Part shown: piece by piece, positions 9,728-18,516 of the stretch | How positions within the stretch are numbered: position 1 is the first letter of the stretch | Layout: the number at the start of each line of letters is the position of its first letter | Source: Chloroflexota bacterium | GTDB taxonomy: Bacteria; Chloroflexota; Limnocylindria; P2-11E | DNA length: 50,561 nucleotides | NCBI GenBank assembly: GCA_005880575.1 | Contig: VBIZ01000118.1 | Coordinates: 1-50,561 of the forward strand | Reading direction: 5' to 3' | Notes under the pieces: generated by a model | Told to the model about the DNA's origin: nothing | Seen by the model: only the letters and a program-made list of their open reading frames with translations | The model's database searches: none | Position numbers and translations under genes: made by a program

Positions 9728-10636
9728 ATGTTCGACCGTCTGCTCCACGGATCGGCGTTCTGGGGCTGGCGCGTCGGCGCGTCGCTGGCGCAGCGCCTGC
9801 CCTCGTGGATCACCTACCCCGCCGCCGTGGTCGGTGGCGAGATCGCGTATCTCCTCTGGGTCGGTCGGCGCAGGGTCGCCAAGCAGAACTTCGCCGTCGT
9901 GCTCGCCCTCCCGGCGGGCGACCGCGAGGTCGCACGCGTGGCGCGGCGCTCATTCCGCAACTTCGCGAAATACCTCGTCGAGATCATGCGGTTCCCGAGC
10001 CTTGAGACTGAAGACTTCGCGAAGCTGGTCACGGTCGATCCGCGCTCGTGGTCGTATTTTCGAGCCGCCCGAGAGCACGGGCGCGGCCTGATCTTCGTGT
10101 CCATGCATTTCGGCAACTTCGAGATCGGCGGCGCGCGGATCGCCGACGAGATCCCGCTGAACGTCATCGCCGACGAGCTCGAGAACCAGCGCCTCATGGA
10201 TCTTCTCGTCGCGAACCGCGCGCACAAGAACGTGAGGCTGCTGCCACCCGAAGGAGCCGTACGCCAGGTCCTCCAGGCCCTTCGCCGCAACGAGATGGTG
10301 GGTCTCATGATGGACCTCGGGCCGCGAGCGAAAGAGCTGGACAACGTCGAGGTCATGTTCTTCGGCGAGCTCACCGCGTTCCCGACCATCGCCGCGAACC
10401 TCGCCCGAGTCTCGGGCGCGCCGATCGTGGTCGCGGCGGTGACGAGGGAGCGCGACAACACCTTCCGCGGCGTCGCGCTGCCGCCCATCTTCGTCGAACG
10501 GACCAAGCAGGCCGCCCACGACATCGAGCACACCACGCAGGCGATCGTCCACGGCCTCGAGCAGCTCGTCCGCGGCGATCCCGACCAGTGGTACATATTC
10601 CGCCCCATGTGGACCCGGCCCGAAGGCACCGCTTAG
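9728..10636 (+). CDS. LpxL/PatA-family acyltransferase (first copy)
   Basis: 302-residue membrane-associated acyltransferase of the lipid A biosynthesis acyltransferase family, which also contains the PatA enzymes that acylate phosphatidylinositol mannosides. The catalytic HX4E motif is intact: 'SMHFGNFE' (His127, Glu132). The C-terminal 'DQWYIFRPMW' is typical (compare '..QWYxFrpxW'). No outer-membrane or lipid A genes are seen here, and the ino1/PimA-like context favours acylation of PI mannosides. It follows ino1 directly and is 3 nt from the second copy. Confidence 0.88.
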   Translation: MFDRLLHGSAFWGWRVGASLAQRLPSWITYPAAVVGGEIAYLLWVGRRRVAKQNFAVVLALPAGDREVARVARRSFRNFAKYLVEIMRFPSLETEDFAKLVTVDPRSWSYFRAAREHGRGLIFVSMHFGNFEIGGARIADEIPLNVIADELENQRLMDLLVANRAHKNVRLLPPEGAVRQVLQALRRNEMVGLMMDLGPRAKELDNVEVMFFGELTAFPTIAANLARVSGAPIVVAAVTRERDNTFRGVALPPIFVERTKQAAHDIEHTTQAIVHGLEQLVRGDPDQWYIFRPMWTRPEGTA

Positions 10637-10639
10637 ACC

Positions 10640-11491
10640 ATGGGCGCGACGCGGGCGCTCGCGAGGGCGGCCGAGCGGGTCCTGCCGCGGGTTCCGCCCG
10701 AGTGGCAGGGGCCGATATCCGAAGTCGTTGGAACGATCGCGTATCTCGCGGCGCCGCGCGGCCGCGCCGCCGTCCGCGCGAACCTCGCCACGATCGCGCC
10801 AGGGCGGGCGCTCAGCGCGCGCCGGGTGTTCGTGAACCAGGTCCTGCAGTACCTCGAGGTGTTCCACATACCGCGCCTTGATCGCGCCCGCTTCGAGGCG
10901 GTCGTCCGTGTCGAGGGTTGGGAGAACTTCCTGTGCGCCCAGCGTCTTGGCAAAGGTGTGATCTTTGGCAGCGCGCACCTCGGACCGATCGCACTCGTCG
11001 GCCAGGTGCTCATGACGCGCGGCTACACCCTCACGCTTCCCGCCGAAAAGACCGACTCCGAGTTCATGCGCGCCGTGAATCGCGCGCGGCAGGCGCAGGG
11101 GCTCGTGCTCGTGCCGATCGATTCGGCGCTCGGGATCCATCGGGTGATCCGCGACAGCGGAGTGCTCGGGGTCCTCGCCGACCGTGCGGTCACCGGCGTG
11201 GGCCAACGGGTCGAGTTTTTCGGGCGGCCGGCGTTACTCCCGTCCGCGCACGTCGCGCTCGCGCTCCGTACCGGCGCGGCCCTGCTTCCTGCCTTCGCCT
11301 GGCGCGAGAAGGGCTTCCTCGTCGCGCGGATCGAGGAGCCGCTCGAGCTCGTGTCGACGGGGGACCGCGACGCCGACGTTCGCGCCGGCGTGCGCCAGTT
11401 CGCCGCCCATCTCGAGCGCTACGTCAAAGAGCACCCCGAGCAGTGGTCGGTCTTCGAGCCGGTTTGGGATTCCGACAAGCCAGATGAATGA
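10640..11491 (+). CDS. LpxL/PatA-family acyltransferase-like protein with altered active site (second copy)
   Basis: 283 residues, paralogous to the preceding gene. The C-terminal 'HPEQWSVFEPVW' and 'VEFFGRPALLPSAHVALALRTGAALLPAF' match the family. The motif at the catalytic position reads 'SAHLGPIA', so His113 is kept but the acidic residue of HX4D/E is Ala118. It may be inactive, use another residue, or be a structural partner of the first copy. Tandem location suggests duplication and divergence, or two separate acylation steps. Confidence 0.82.
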   Translation: MGATRALARAAERVLPRVPPEWQGPISEVVGTIAYLAAPRGRAAVRANLATIAPGRALSARRVFVNQVLQYLEVFHIPRLDRARFEAVVRVEGWENFLCAQRLGKGVIFGSAHLGPIALVGQVLMTRGYTLTLPAEKTDSEFMRAVNRARQAQGLVLVPIDSALGIHRVIRDSGVLGVLADRAVTGVGQRVEFFGRPALLPSAHVALALRTGAALLPAFAWREKGFLVARIEEPLELVSTGDRDADVRAGVRQFAAHLERYVKEHPEQWSVFEPVWDSDKPDE

Positions 11492-11582
11492 GCGACGAGG
11501 GGTTCACCCCCGAGGAGCGAGTCCGGCAGCCTTGAGCCCGTGGCGAGTCACGGAGCCCAGGGCGACGGGACGAGCTGCTTAA

Positions 11583-12329
11583 TTGGGTAGGGCTGATCTG
11601 CACATGCACAGCGAGCTGAGCGACGGCCTGTCGTCCATCGACGAGATCCTCCATTCCGCGGAGCGGGCCGGGCTCGACGTCATCGCGCTCACCGATCACG
11701 ACGACGTCCGCGGCGCGTTCGCGATGCGCGAGCTCGCCGCGCGGCGCTCGAGCCCCGTCGAGGTGGTGACGGGAGCGGAGGTCACGACGCGATCCGGCCA
11801 CCTTCTCGCCCTCTGGATCGAGGACGAGATACCGATGTTCTGCTCGCTCGCGCAGGCGCTCGACTTGATTCACAAGGCCGGCGGCATCGCGATCGCGCCG
11901 CATCCGCTCTCGTACCTCACGTTCTCCATCGGCGAGGGCGCCCTCCGACAGGTCTCGGCGCACGGCGACGGCGCACGGATGGTCGACGCGATCGAGCTGC
12001 GCAATCCGTCGTACGCGGGGCGCGTCCGCGCTTCTCGCGCGCTGTGGCTGAACACGCACGTGCTCCGCGTCGCGGCGACCGGATCGAGCGACGCCCATCA
12101 CGCGGCGCTCGTGGGCACGTGCTGGACCGACTTTTCGGGAGACACCTCGGAGGACCTGCGGACCGCCCTCCGAGCGCACCAGACGACGGCGAACGGCCGA
12201 GGCTGGACGCTGCGCGAGCACCTTGACGGCGCCGCCAAGCAGCAGTGGCGATCGATGGTCCGCGACCCGATCAAGCGCGCCCGACGCACAATGACCCGCG
12301 CTGGGGGCGTCAAGAACAAGAAGAAATGA
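11583..12329 (+). CDS. PHP-domain metal-dependent phosphoesterase
   Basis: 248 residues. PHP motifs are clear: 'DLHMHSELSDG' (motif I), 'ALTDHDD' (II), 'TGAEVTT' (Glu ligand), 'IAPHP' (III) and 'GSSDAHH' (IV), so metal binding is probably intact. Related small PHP proteins hydrolyse phosphoesters such as 3',5'-nucleotides or histidinol phosphate. The substrate is unknown; its place between acyltransferase and mannosyltransferase genes allows a role as lipid or inositol phosphatase (inference). The start is TTG at 11583, needed to keep motif I. An in-frame TAA lies immediately before it. The C-terminus is basic. Confidence 0.88.
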   Translation: MGRADLHMHSELSDGLSSIDEILHSAERAGLDVIALTDHDDVRGAFAMRELAARRSSPVEVVTGAEVTTRSGHLLALWIEDEIPMFCSLAQALDLIHKAGGIAIAPHPLSYLTFSIGEGALRQVSAHGDGARMVDAIELRNPSYAGRVRASRALWLNTHVLRVAATGSSDAHHAALVGTCWTDFSGDTSEDLRTALRAHQTTANGRGWTLREHLDGAAKQQWRSMVRDPIKRARRTMTRAGGVKNKKK

Positions 12330-12336
12330 AGCGCAC

Positions 12337-13452
12337 ATGAAGATCGGGATCGTCTCGCCCTACGCGTACCCGCGGCCGGGCGGAGCGAACTCATACATCC
12401 GCGAGAGCTATGAGGAGCTGCGCCGCTTGGGGCACGACGTCCGGATCATCACCGCGCCGTGGGGCGACGACCCGCCGGCTCAGGACGTCATCCAGATCGG
12501 CCAGGCGATCGCCGTTCCGTACAACGGCGCGATCGGCCGGATCACGCTGTCCCTGCGGCTCGAGTGGCTCGTGTCGCGCATGCTCGACCGCGAGCGGTTC
12601 GACATCATCCATCATCACGAGCCGCTCGTCCCTTTTCTCTCGATGCAGATACTCGACTCGGCGCGTTGCCCGCAGGTCGCGACGTTCCACGCCTTCGGGG
12701 GCTTCTCTTTCTCTTACTGGGCCGGCCGGCCGATCGGCAACCGGTACATGAACAAGCTCGATGCGCGGATCGCGGTGTCGAGCGCCGCGCGCCATTTCAT
12801 CTCAACCTACTTCCCCGGTGACTACAAGATCATCCCGAACGGCGTCGACGTGCAGTTCTACTCGAGCGCCAAGCCCTTCCCGGAATACAACGACGGCAAG
12901 ATCAACATCCTGTTCGTCGGCCGGCTGGAGCCGCGGAAGGGCGCGATGTACCTCATGGAGGCCTACGCGAAGCTCAAGCCGAAGCATCCGGAGCTTCGCT
13001 TGATCCTCTGCAGTGTCGGACCGCTGCTCGGGAGGCTCCGACGGTTCGTCCGCGAAAATCGCCTCGAGGACGTCCTTTTCGCGGGTCGCGTCTCCGACGT
13101 CGACAAGGCCCGCTTCTACAAGACGGCGCACATCTTCTGCGCGCCATCCACCGGTCAGGAGTCCTTCGGGATCGTCCTCCTCGAGGCCATGGCTGCGGGG
13201 CTGCCGGTCGTCGCGAGCGACATCCACGGGTACAAGCGTGTCGTACAGCGAAATGTCACCGGCCTCCTGGTCGAGCCCCGGGACCCCGACTCCATCGCGG
13301 CGGCTCTCGAACGGCTGCTCTGCGAGCCCGCCCTGCGCGAGCGGCTGGGCCAGGCCGGCGCCAGGCTCGCGCCCCAGTACGACTGGTCGCACGTCACGGC
13401 GCAGCTCGTTGAACTCTACGAAGACGTCATCCGTAAGAGAGGCGTGCGCTAG
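12337..13452 (+). CDS. pimA: GT4 glycosyltransferase, PimA-like phosphatidylinositol mannosyltransferase
   Basis: 371-residue GT-B enzyme of family GT4. The N-terminal 'KIGIVSPYAYPRPGGANSYI', 'AVPYNGAIGRI' and 'HHHEPLVPFLSM' closely resemble the same regions of mycobacterial PimA, which transfers mannose from GDP-mannose to phosphatidylinositol on the inner leaflet. The C-terminal domain has 'NILFVGRLEPRKGAMYLMEA' and the E-x7-E motif in 'ESFGIVLLEAMAAGLPVVASD'. Location behind PI-synthesis and PatA-like genes repeats the mycobacterial pgsA-patA-pimA order. The specificity is inferred, not shown. Confidence 0.85.
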   Translation: MKIGIVSPYAYPRPGGANSYIRESYEELRRLGHDVRIITAPWGDDPPAQDVIQIGQAIAVPYNGAIGRITLSLRLEWLVSRMLDRERFDIIHHHEPLVPFLSMQILDSARCPQVATFHAFGGFSFSYWAGRPIGNRYMNKLDARIAVSSAARHFISTYFPGDYKIIPNGVDVQFYSSAKPFPEYNDGKINILFVGRLEPRKGAMYLMEAYAKLKPKHPELRLILCSVGPLLGRLRRFVRENRLEDVLFAGRVSDVDKARFYKTAHIFCAPSTGQESFGIVLLEAMAAGLPVVASDIHGYKRVVQRNVTGLLVEPRDPDSIAAALERLLCEPALRERLGQAGARLAPQYDWSHVTAQLVELYEDVIRKRGVR

Positions 13453-13469
13453 AGTCTCGGCCCGAGGGG

Positions 13470-15131
13470 GTGGTCCTCGTGTTCAACCGTCAGATCGCCG
13501 CGTTTTCGGTCGCGCTCGCTCTCTTGCTCGCGGCCTGCACGCCGGCACCCAAGGGCAGCGGCAGCTCGCCGACCCAGTCGGGGGCCGCCGCCGAGCAGCC
13601 GCAGCCGGGTGGAACGCTCACCTTCATCGTGAACGCAGAGCCGCCGTCGTTCGATGGGCACCGCGAAACGACGTTCGCGCTGCTGCATCCGATCGCGCCG
13701 CACTACAGCACGCTGTACAAGTTCGACCCGACCGACCTTACGAAGGTCATCCCCGACGTCGCTGCGGCGACGCCCGAGGTCTCCGCCGACAAGCTGACGT
13801 ACACGATCAAGCTCCGCACCGACGTGAAGTTCCACGATGGCACGAAGATGACGAGCGATGACATCGTCGCGACGTACCAGAAGATCATCTTCCCGCCGAC
13901 CGGTGTGCTCTCGCCGCGCGCGGGCGCGTACGCCGCGGTCGAGACCATCAGCAATCCGGCGCCCGACAGCGTCGTCTTCAAGCTGAAGTACCCCTCCGCC
14001 TCGTTCGCCACGAACCTCGCCTCGCCGTGGAACTTTATCTACAGCGCGGCGAAGCTGAAGACGGACATCCACTGGTACGAGAAGAACATCATGGGCACGG
14101 GCCCGTTCACATACGTCTCGAACACCAAGGGACAGGACTGGGTCGGCAAGAAATTCGCCGACTACTTCGGCAAGGACAAGAGCGGCGTCCAACTGCCCTA
14201 CCTCGACGGGTACAAGGCGCTCATCATCACCGATGCGAACGCCGAGGTGAACGCGATCCGGAGCAAGCAGGCTTCGATCGAATTCCGCGGCTTCACTCCG
14301 CAGCAGCGCGACACCCTCTCAGGTGCGCTCGGGACCTCGCTCGCGATCCAGGAAGCGCCGTGGATCTGCGTGAACTACGTCGTTCCAAACACCAAGAAGA
14401 AGCCGTTTGACGACGTTCGCGTTCGCCAGGCACTCACGCTCGCGATCGACCGCTATGCGGGTAGCACGTCGCTCCAGAAGATCACAATCGTGAAGGACGT
14501 CGGCGGGCTCATGCGGCCCAAGGGGCCGTTCGCGCAAGCCGATGGCGACCTTCAGAAGATCGCGGGCTTCGGCACCGACGGTGCGGCCAACAAAGCGAAG
14601 GCCAAGCAGCTTCTCGCCGATGCGGGCCAGTCGAACCTCACCTTCAAGTTCCTGAATCGCAACATCACCACGCCGTACGAGCCGGTCGCGCTCTTCGTGA
14701 TCGACCAGTGGAAGCAGGTCGGCATCAACGCCACCCACGACGTGAAGGAGACCTCCGCGTACCAGGCCGACCTGCGCGCCGGCAACTTCGAGGTTGCGCT
14801 CGACTTCAACTGCGACTTCCTCGACGAGCCGGACCTGCAGCTCGCGAAGTTCTGGTCCGCGTCCGGACTCGGCAAGGGCCTGAACTTCGCGTACTACGAC
14901 GACCCGGACCTCGACAAGAAGATCGACGCCCAGAGCCGGGAGACCGACCCGGCCAAGCGCAAGACGCTCGTGGCCGACATCGAGAAGTACGCGATGGACA
15001 CGAAGGCCTACCAGTACCCCGTGCTCTGGTGGTATCGGATCATTCCGTACCTCAACGCCGTGCGCGGTTGGCGCATCGGTTCGAACCACTACACCAACCA
15101 GGACCTCGCGACCGTCTGGCTCGCGAAATAA
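13470..15131 (+). CDS. ABC transporter substrate-binding lipoprotein, family 5 (peptide/opine type)
   Basis: 553 residues. A signal peptide with lipobox 'LLLAACTPAPKGS' predicts a lipid-anchored extracellular binding protein. 'GGTLTFIVNAEPPSFDGHRETT', 'YTIKLRTDVKFHDGTKMTSDDIVATYQ' and 'DVRVRQALTLAIDR' are typical SBP_bac_5 signatures. Start is GTG at 13470, with another GTG three codons later. It precedes two DppB/DppC-like permeases. The ligand could be oligopeptides or another small solute; sequence does not decide. A TAGAGT element that overlaps the preceding stop codon could be a -10. Confidence 0.92.
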   Translation: MVLVFNRQIAAFSVALALLLAACTPAPKGSGSSPTQSGAAAEQPQPGGTLTFIVNAEPPSFDGHRETTFALLHPIAPHYSTLYKFDPTDLTKVIPDVAAATPEVSADKLTYTIKLRTDVKFHDGTKMTSDDIVATYQKIIFPPTGVLSPRAGAYAAVETISNPAPDSVVFKLKYPSASFATNLASPWNFIYSAAKLKTDIHWYEKNIMGTGPFTYVSNTKGQDWVGKKFADYFGKDKSGVQLPYLDGYKALIITDANAEVNAIRSKQASIEFRGFTPQQRDTLSGALGTSLAIQEAPWICVNYVVPNTKKKPFDDVRVRQALTLAIDRYAGSTSLQKITIVKDVGGLMRPKGPFAQADGDLQKIAGFGTDGAANKAKAKQLLADAGQSNLTFKFLNRNITTPYEPVALFVIDQWKQVGINATHDVKETSAYQADLRAGNFEVALDFNCDFLDEPDLQLAKFWSASGLGKGLNFAYYDDPDLDKKIDAQSRETDPAKRKTLVADIEKYAMDTKAYQYPVLWWYRIIPYLNAVRGWRIGSNHYTNQDLATVWLAK

Positions 15132-15171
15132 CCAACTAGCGAACTAACGGGAGCCGCCCGAGACTTACCGG

Positions 15172-16119
15172 ATGCGCCGGTACGTCGTCGGGCGGCTCGT
15201 CCTCATGATTCCGACGCTCGTCGGCGTCGCCATCCTGACGTTCGTCATCATGCGCGCGGTCCCAGGCGACATCGTCGCGCTCAAATACGCGGGTTCGCCG
15301 GTGCCGCAGTCCGTGATCGACGACGAGCGTCATCAGCTCGGTCTGGACAAACCCATGTGGGAGCAGTTCACCGACTGGATGGGAGAGCTCGCACATTTCG
15401 ATCTCGGTACGTCGCTCTGGACCGGCCGTCCGGTCGTCGACGAGGTCTTGGCGCGCTTTCCGCTCTCGCTCGAGCTCGCCATCATCGCGACCCTCCTGGC
15501 CATCGCGATCGCCATCCCGCTCGGCGTCGTCGCCGCGGTGCGCCAGGACAGCTGGGTCGACTACGCGATCCGCCTTTTCTCGATCGGCGGCCTGGCAATG
15601 CCGAGCTTCTGGATCGGTCTGCTCATGGTGCTCGCGACGATCACGCTCTTCGGCTGGGCGCCGCCGCTCGTTTTCACCGCGATCACGGAAGATCCCATCG
15701 CGAACCTCTCGCAGATGGTCCTTCCGGCGCTGTCGGTCGGCTATCGCTACTCGGCGGTGTCGATGCGCATGACGCGCTCGACGGTCCTCGAGGTCCTGCG
15801 GGAGGACTACGTCCGCACGGCACGCGCGAAGGGCGTGCGCGAGAGCGTCGTCGTCATGAGACACGCGCTGCGGAACGCGCTCCTGCCGGTCATCACGGTG
15901 ATCAGCCTGGAGTTCGCGTTCCTGATCGGCGGTCTCGTCGTCACCGAGCAGGTGTTCAACCTGAACGGCATCGGCAAGCTCCTCGTCGACGCCGTCGCCC
16001 ATCGCGACTACACCCTTGTCCAGGCCCTGGTGCTGCTCCTCGCATCGGTGTTCGTGCTGATCAACTTCGTCGTCGACATGATCTACGTCGTCCTGGATCC
16101 TCGTATCAGGTACTCGTGA
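15172..16119 (+). CDS. ABC transporter permease, DppB type
   Basis: 315 residues with six predicted membrane segments. 'RRYVVGRLVLMIPTLVGVAILTF' and 'AVPGDIVALKYAG' are DppB N-terminal signatures. 'ILEVLREDYVRTARAKGVRE'-like sequence ('LEVLREDYVRTARAKGV') is the EAA loop that docks an ATPase, and 'IVLGGLV'-like 'LIGGLVVTEQVFNLNGIGKL' follows. It pairs with the DppC-like gene, which starts at a GTG overlapping this stop. Imports the ligand delivered by the upstream lipoprotein. Confidence 0.94.
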   Translation: MRRYVVGRLVLMIPTLVGVAILTFVIMRAVPGDIVALKYAGSPVPQSVIDDERHQLGLDKPMWEQFTDWMGELAHFDLGTSLWTGRPVVDEVLARFPLSLELAIIATLLAIAIAIPLGVVAAVRQDSWVDYAIRLFSIGGLAMPSFWIGLLMVLATITLFGWAPPLVFTAITEDPIANLSQMVLPALSVGYRYSAVSMRMTRSTVLEVLREDYVRTARAKGVRESVVVMRHALRNALLPVITVISLEFAFLIGGLVVTEQVFNLNGIGKLLVDAVAHRDYTLVQALVLLLASVFVLINFVVDMIYVVLDPRIRYS

Positions 16120-17048
16120 CGGAGCTGGCGCACCCGGCGGTGCGCGATACCGAAGACGCCGCCAAACGCCGGTACCTCGAGTCCACCGGAACGCGCCGGT
16201 TCCTGCGGTTCTGGGGCGAATTCATCCGTCGCCGTCCGCTCGGAACGGCGGGCGCCATCCTCATCATCCTCATGCTGCTGACCGCGGCGCTCGCGGACCG
16301 CGTCGCACCGTACGACCCGACCGCATTCAATTTTGCCGACCTCCTGCAGAGGCCGTCGCCGCAGCATCTTCTCGGAACCGACCCGTTCGGACGGGACGTT
16401 TTCACGCGGATCGTTTACGGCTCCCGCACCGCGCTCCTCGTCGGGTTCACGGCGTCGTTCGTCGGTTGCACGCTCGGGCTGGTGCTGGGTGTGGTCGGCG
16501 CCTACCTCGGCGGGCGGGTGGATCAGCTCATCCAGCGGCTCATGGACGTCCTGCTGAGCTTCCCGCTCATCGTCATCGCCATCGCCGTCGTCGCGGCACT
16601 CGGGACCGGCGAGGGCAAGATTGGCAACGTCATCGCGGCGATCACCGTCCCCATCATTCCCCGCGTCGCCCGGGTCGTGCGATCGAGCGCGCTCAGCATC
16701 GTGAACATGCCGTACATCGAGGCGACCCGCGCCGTCGGTTCGGGCGCGGTCCGCATCATGTTCCGACACGTCGCACCGAACGTGTTCGCGCCGTACCTCA
16801 TCATGCTGACCGCGTTCCTCGGGCAGGCGATCCTGCTCGAGGCCTCGCTCTCGTTCCTCGGGCTCGGCGTGTTCGAGCCGACGCCGTCGTGGGGGCTCAT
16901 GCTGCGAGGCGCCGGCATGCAGTTCCTCGAGCAGGCGCCGTGGCTCGCGATCGCGCCCGGCGTCGCGATCAGCCTCGCGGTCTTCGGCTTCAACCTGTTC
17001 GGCGACTCGCTGCGCGACGCGCTCGATCCGCGCCTCCGAACCGCCTAG
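16116..17048 (+). CDS. ABC transporter permease, DppC type
   Basis: 310 residues. 'HLLGTDPFGRDVFTRIVYGSRTALLVGF' (DppC/OppC signature) and the EAA loop 'YIEATRAVGSGAVRIMFRHVAPN' are clear, as is 'SLSFLGLGVFEPTPSWGLML'. I place the start at GTG 16116, which overlaps the dppB stop (GTGA) and gives a short cytoplasmic N-terminus. No DppD/DppF ATPase gene follows, so the transporter must use ATPases encoded elsewhere. The stop is interlocked with that of the convergent gene (CTAG, 17045-17048). Confidence 0.94.
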   Translation: MTELAHPAVRDTEDAAKRRYLESTGTRRFLRFWGEFIRRRPLGTAGAILIILMLLTAALADRVAPYDPTAFNFADLLQRPSPQHLLGTDPFGRDVFTRIVYGSRTALLVGFTASFVGCTLGLVLGVVGAYLGGRVDQLIQRLMDVLLSFPLIVIAIAVVAALGTGEGKIGNVIAAITVPIIPRVARVVRSSALSIVNMPYIEATRAVGSGAVRIMFRHVAPNVFAPYLIMLTAFLGQAILLEASLSFLGLGVFEPTPSWGLMLRGAGMQFLEQAPWLAIAPGVAISLAVFGFNLFGDSLRDALDPRLRTA

Positions 17049-17548
17049 CTAAAGTCCACCCAGCCCGCAGCCCCGCGACGCCTGCGGTCGTGGAGTGTGG
17101 CGAGGATCCAGGGCAGGCCGACCAAGACGAACCAGAACACGATGTCGCCGCCCAACCACTTTTGGACGAGCGCGGGACCTCCGTCGATGAGATTGCGCAG
17201 GACGCCGAGCGCGATCGCGGCGCTCCAACCCCCGTACCACGCGATCACGAAGCCTTGAGTCACGCTTGGCCGCCAGGCTGGAGGGATGCCGTATTCGTCG
17301 CGCAGCGTGGCAAGGGCTCCATAGGTCAAGCCGAGCCCCACGGGAAGCAGGACGGGAGTGACGCCGCCTGGGTTTCCGGCAGTCTGCGGTTGAAAAGGCG
17401 CGAGTACGACGGCAATCAAGATTGGGGCGCCTATGAGACCCAAGAACCAAGCGATAGACCACGTGATCAGGTGGTCAAGGAGCTTCCTTGAGCGAAGCGG
17501 CTCCACGGAGACGGAGGCTAACGGCGCGCGGTCACGATTCGGTCTCAC
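17045..17548 (-). CDS. Multi-spanning membrane protein of unknown function
   Basis: About 167 residues, not recognised. At least four hydrophobic segments: 'LITWSIAWFLGLIGAPILIAVVLAPF', 'VTPVLLPVGLGLTYGALATL', 'GFVIAWYGGWSAAIALGVL' and 'IVFWFVLVGLPWILATL', with a basic C-terminal end. I chose GTG at 17548, which overlaps the upstream gene's end by 17 nt; a later GTG is possible. Last gene of a long minus-strand run. Confidence 0.6.
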   Translation of the reverse strand: MRPNRDRAPLASVSVEPLRSRKLLDHLITWSIAWFLGLIGAPILIAVVLAPFQPQTAGNPGGVTPVLLPVGLGLTYGALATLRDEYGIPPAWRPSVTQGFVIAWYGGWSAAIALGVLRNLIDGGPALVQKWLGGDIVFWFVLVGLPWILATLHDRRRRGAAGWVDFS

Positions 17549-18038
17549 CCGCGAGCTCTCCGCGAGGCTTCTGCGTCGCGAGCCGCAGAGCAGTGATGAC
17601 TTCCTGGCCGAGGTAGTACACCGGCCACAGCGGCGACTTCTGTCGCGTGATCTGTTCCTCTTTGTCTCGCGCGCCGCGGATCCCGTCATACGTGAGCACC
17701 GTGAACGAGACGGCCGCCTTGAGGACGGGCGGCGGTGAAGCCATGGGTACGAACATCTCGAGCGACTTCTCGACGAACGCCAAGAGCTTCCGGTTCTCGG
17801 CGCGCACAGACTCGTGCTCGCCGCCGCCGATGATGCCGCCCCCGGTGCTGAAGTAGAGGCTCGTCGAACCTTCGGCGACCGCGACCAGCGACACGACGTT
17901 CGTTCCGACGTGCCATTCCATCATCGCGGCCCAGACACGGGGCAGCTCCGGGGTGGGCGTGAGCCCGAAGTCAGACGGCTTGGCCGAGAGCAGCATCTCG
18001 CGGAGCGCCGGCGCGCCATCTTCCGGCCTATCGCTCAT
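17532..18038 (-). CDS. Cytoplasmic protein of unknown function
   Basis: 168 residues from ATG 18038 (an ATG at 18065 would overlap the preceding gene more). Not recognised. The central 'WHVGTNVVSLVAVAEGSTSLYFSTGGGIIGGGEHESVR' is a Gly-rich beta region that recalls proteins of roadblock or immunity type, but this is too weak to name. 'FVPMASPPPVLKAAVSFTVLTYDGIRGA' follows. No signal peptide or membrane segment. It overlaps both neighbours, so it is probably co-translated with them. Confidence 0.6.
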   Translation of the reverse strand: MSDRPEDGAPALREMLLSAKPSDFGLTPTPELPRVWAAMMEWHVGTNVVSLVAVAEGSTSLYFSTGGGIIGGGEHESVRAENRKLLAFVEKSLEMFVPMASPPPVLKAAVSFTVLTYDGIRGARDKEEQITRQKSPLWPVYYLGQEVITALRLATQKPRGELAGETES

Positions 18039-18516
18039 CGGCCGATCCCCGCTCCACTCCGGCACGGATCGCGGCCTCGAGCTCGTGAGGGTGTCGCGAT
18101 CCGATGAGCACGGGCATGCCCTTGCGCAGGCGAAGCTTCACGCCCACGTCGCCGCCGGTGGTGTATGCCCATCCGGCCGGCCCGAGACGCACGCCCCAGC
18201 CGCCGTAGTCGAAGAGCGGGCGGTAGCGCTTCACCTCGAGACCGACGATGTCCCCGAACGCGATGCGCCGGGTCGGCCACAGGTGGCGGAAGGCGATGGC
18301 CACACCGCCGTCGGTCACGTCGACGTCGAGATGCGACAGCGAGATGAGCGCGGCGACGAGCACGACCACGGCTGGCGCGATCGCGAGGAGCAGCGCGTCG
18401 CCGGGCCGCGAAAACACCACCGCGACCGTCGTGACGAAGACGACGAAGATCATCGCGAGCACGAGAAGACCCATGAGCATGTCGTGGAAGTGCTGCTCCT
18501 CGTGGTACCGGCTCAC
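18028..18516 (-). CDS. Two-TM protein with PH-like domain, unknown function
   Basis: 162 residues starting at GTG 18516, which overlaps the enoyl-CoA hydratase stop (GTGA). After a His-rich N-terminus ('RYHEEQHFHDML'), two adjacent hydrophobic segments ('LMGLLVLAMIFVVFVTTVAVVF' and 'ALLLAIAPAVVVLVAALISL') precede a beta-rich region ('VDVTDGGVAIAFRHLWPTRRIAFGDIVGLEVKRYRPLFDYGGWGVR') that resembles bacterial PH-like (bPH/DUF304) domains. The PH call is inference. Confidence 0.62.
   Translation of the reverse strand: MSRYHEEQHFHDMLMGLLVLAMIFVVFVTTVAVVFSRPGDALLLAIAPAVVVLVAALISLSHLDVDVTDGGVAIAFRHLWPTRRIAFGDIVGLEVKRYRPLFDYGGWGVRLGPAGWAYTTGGDVGVKLRLRKGMPVLIGSRHPHELEAAIRAGVERGSADER

Noticed and set aside
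9728-11491. Acyltransferases as lipid A (LpxL/LpxM) enzymes of an outer membrane
   Set aside because: No other lipid A genes are visible and the ino1/PimA-like context favours PI-mannoside acylation.
15357-16115. Extension of the DppC frame back across the dppB gene
   Set aside because: The extension is an Arg-rich shadow of dppB; GTG 16116 gives a normal permease.
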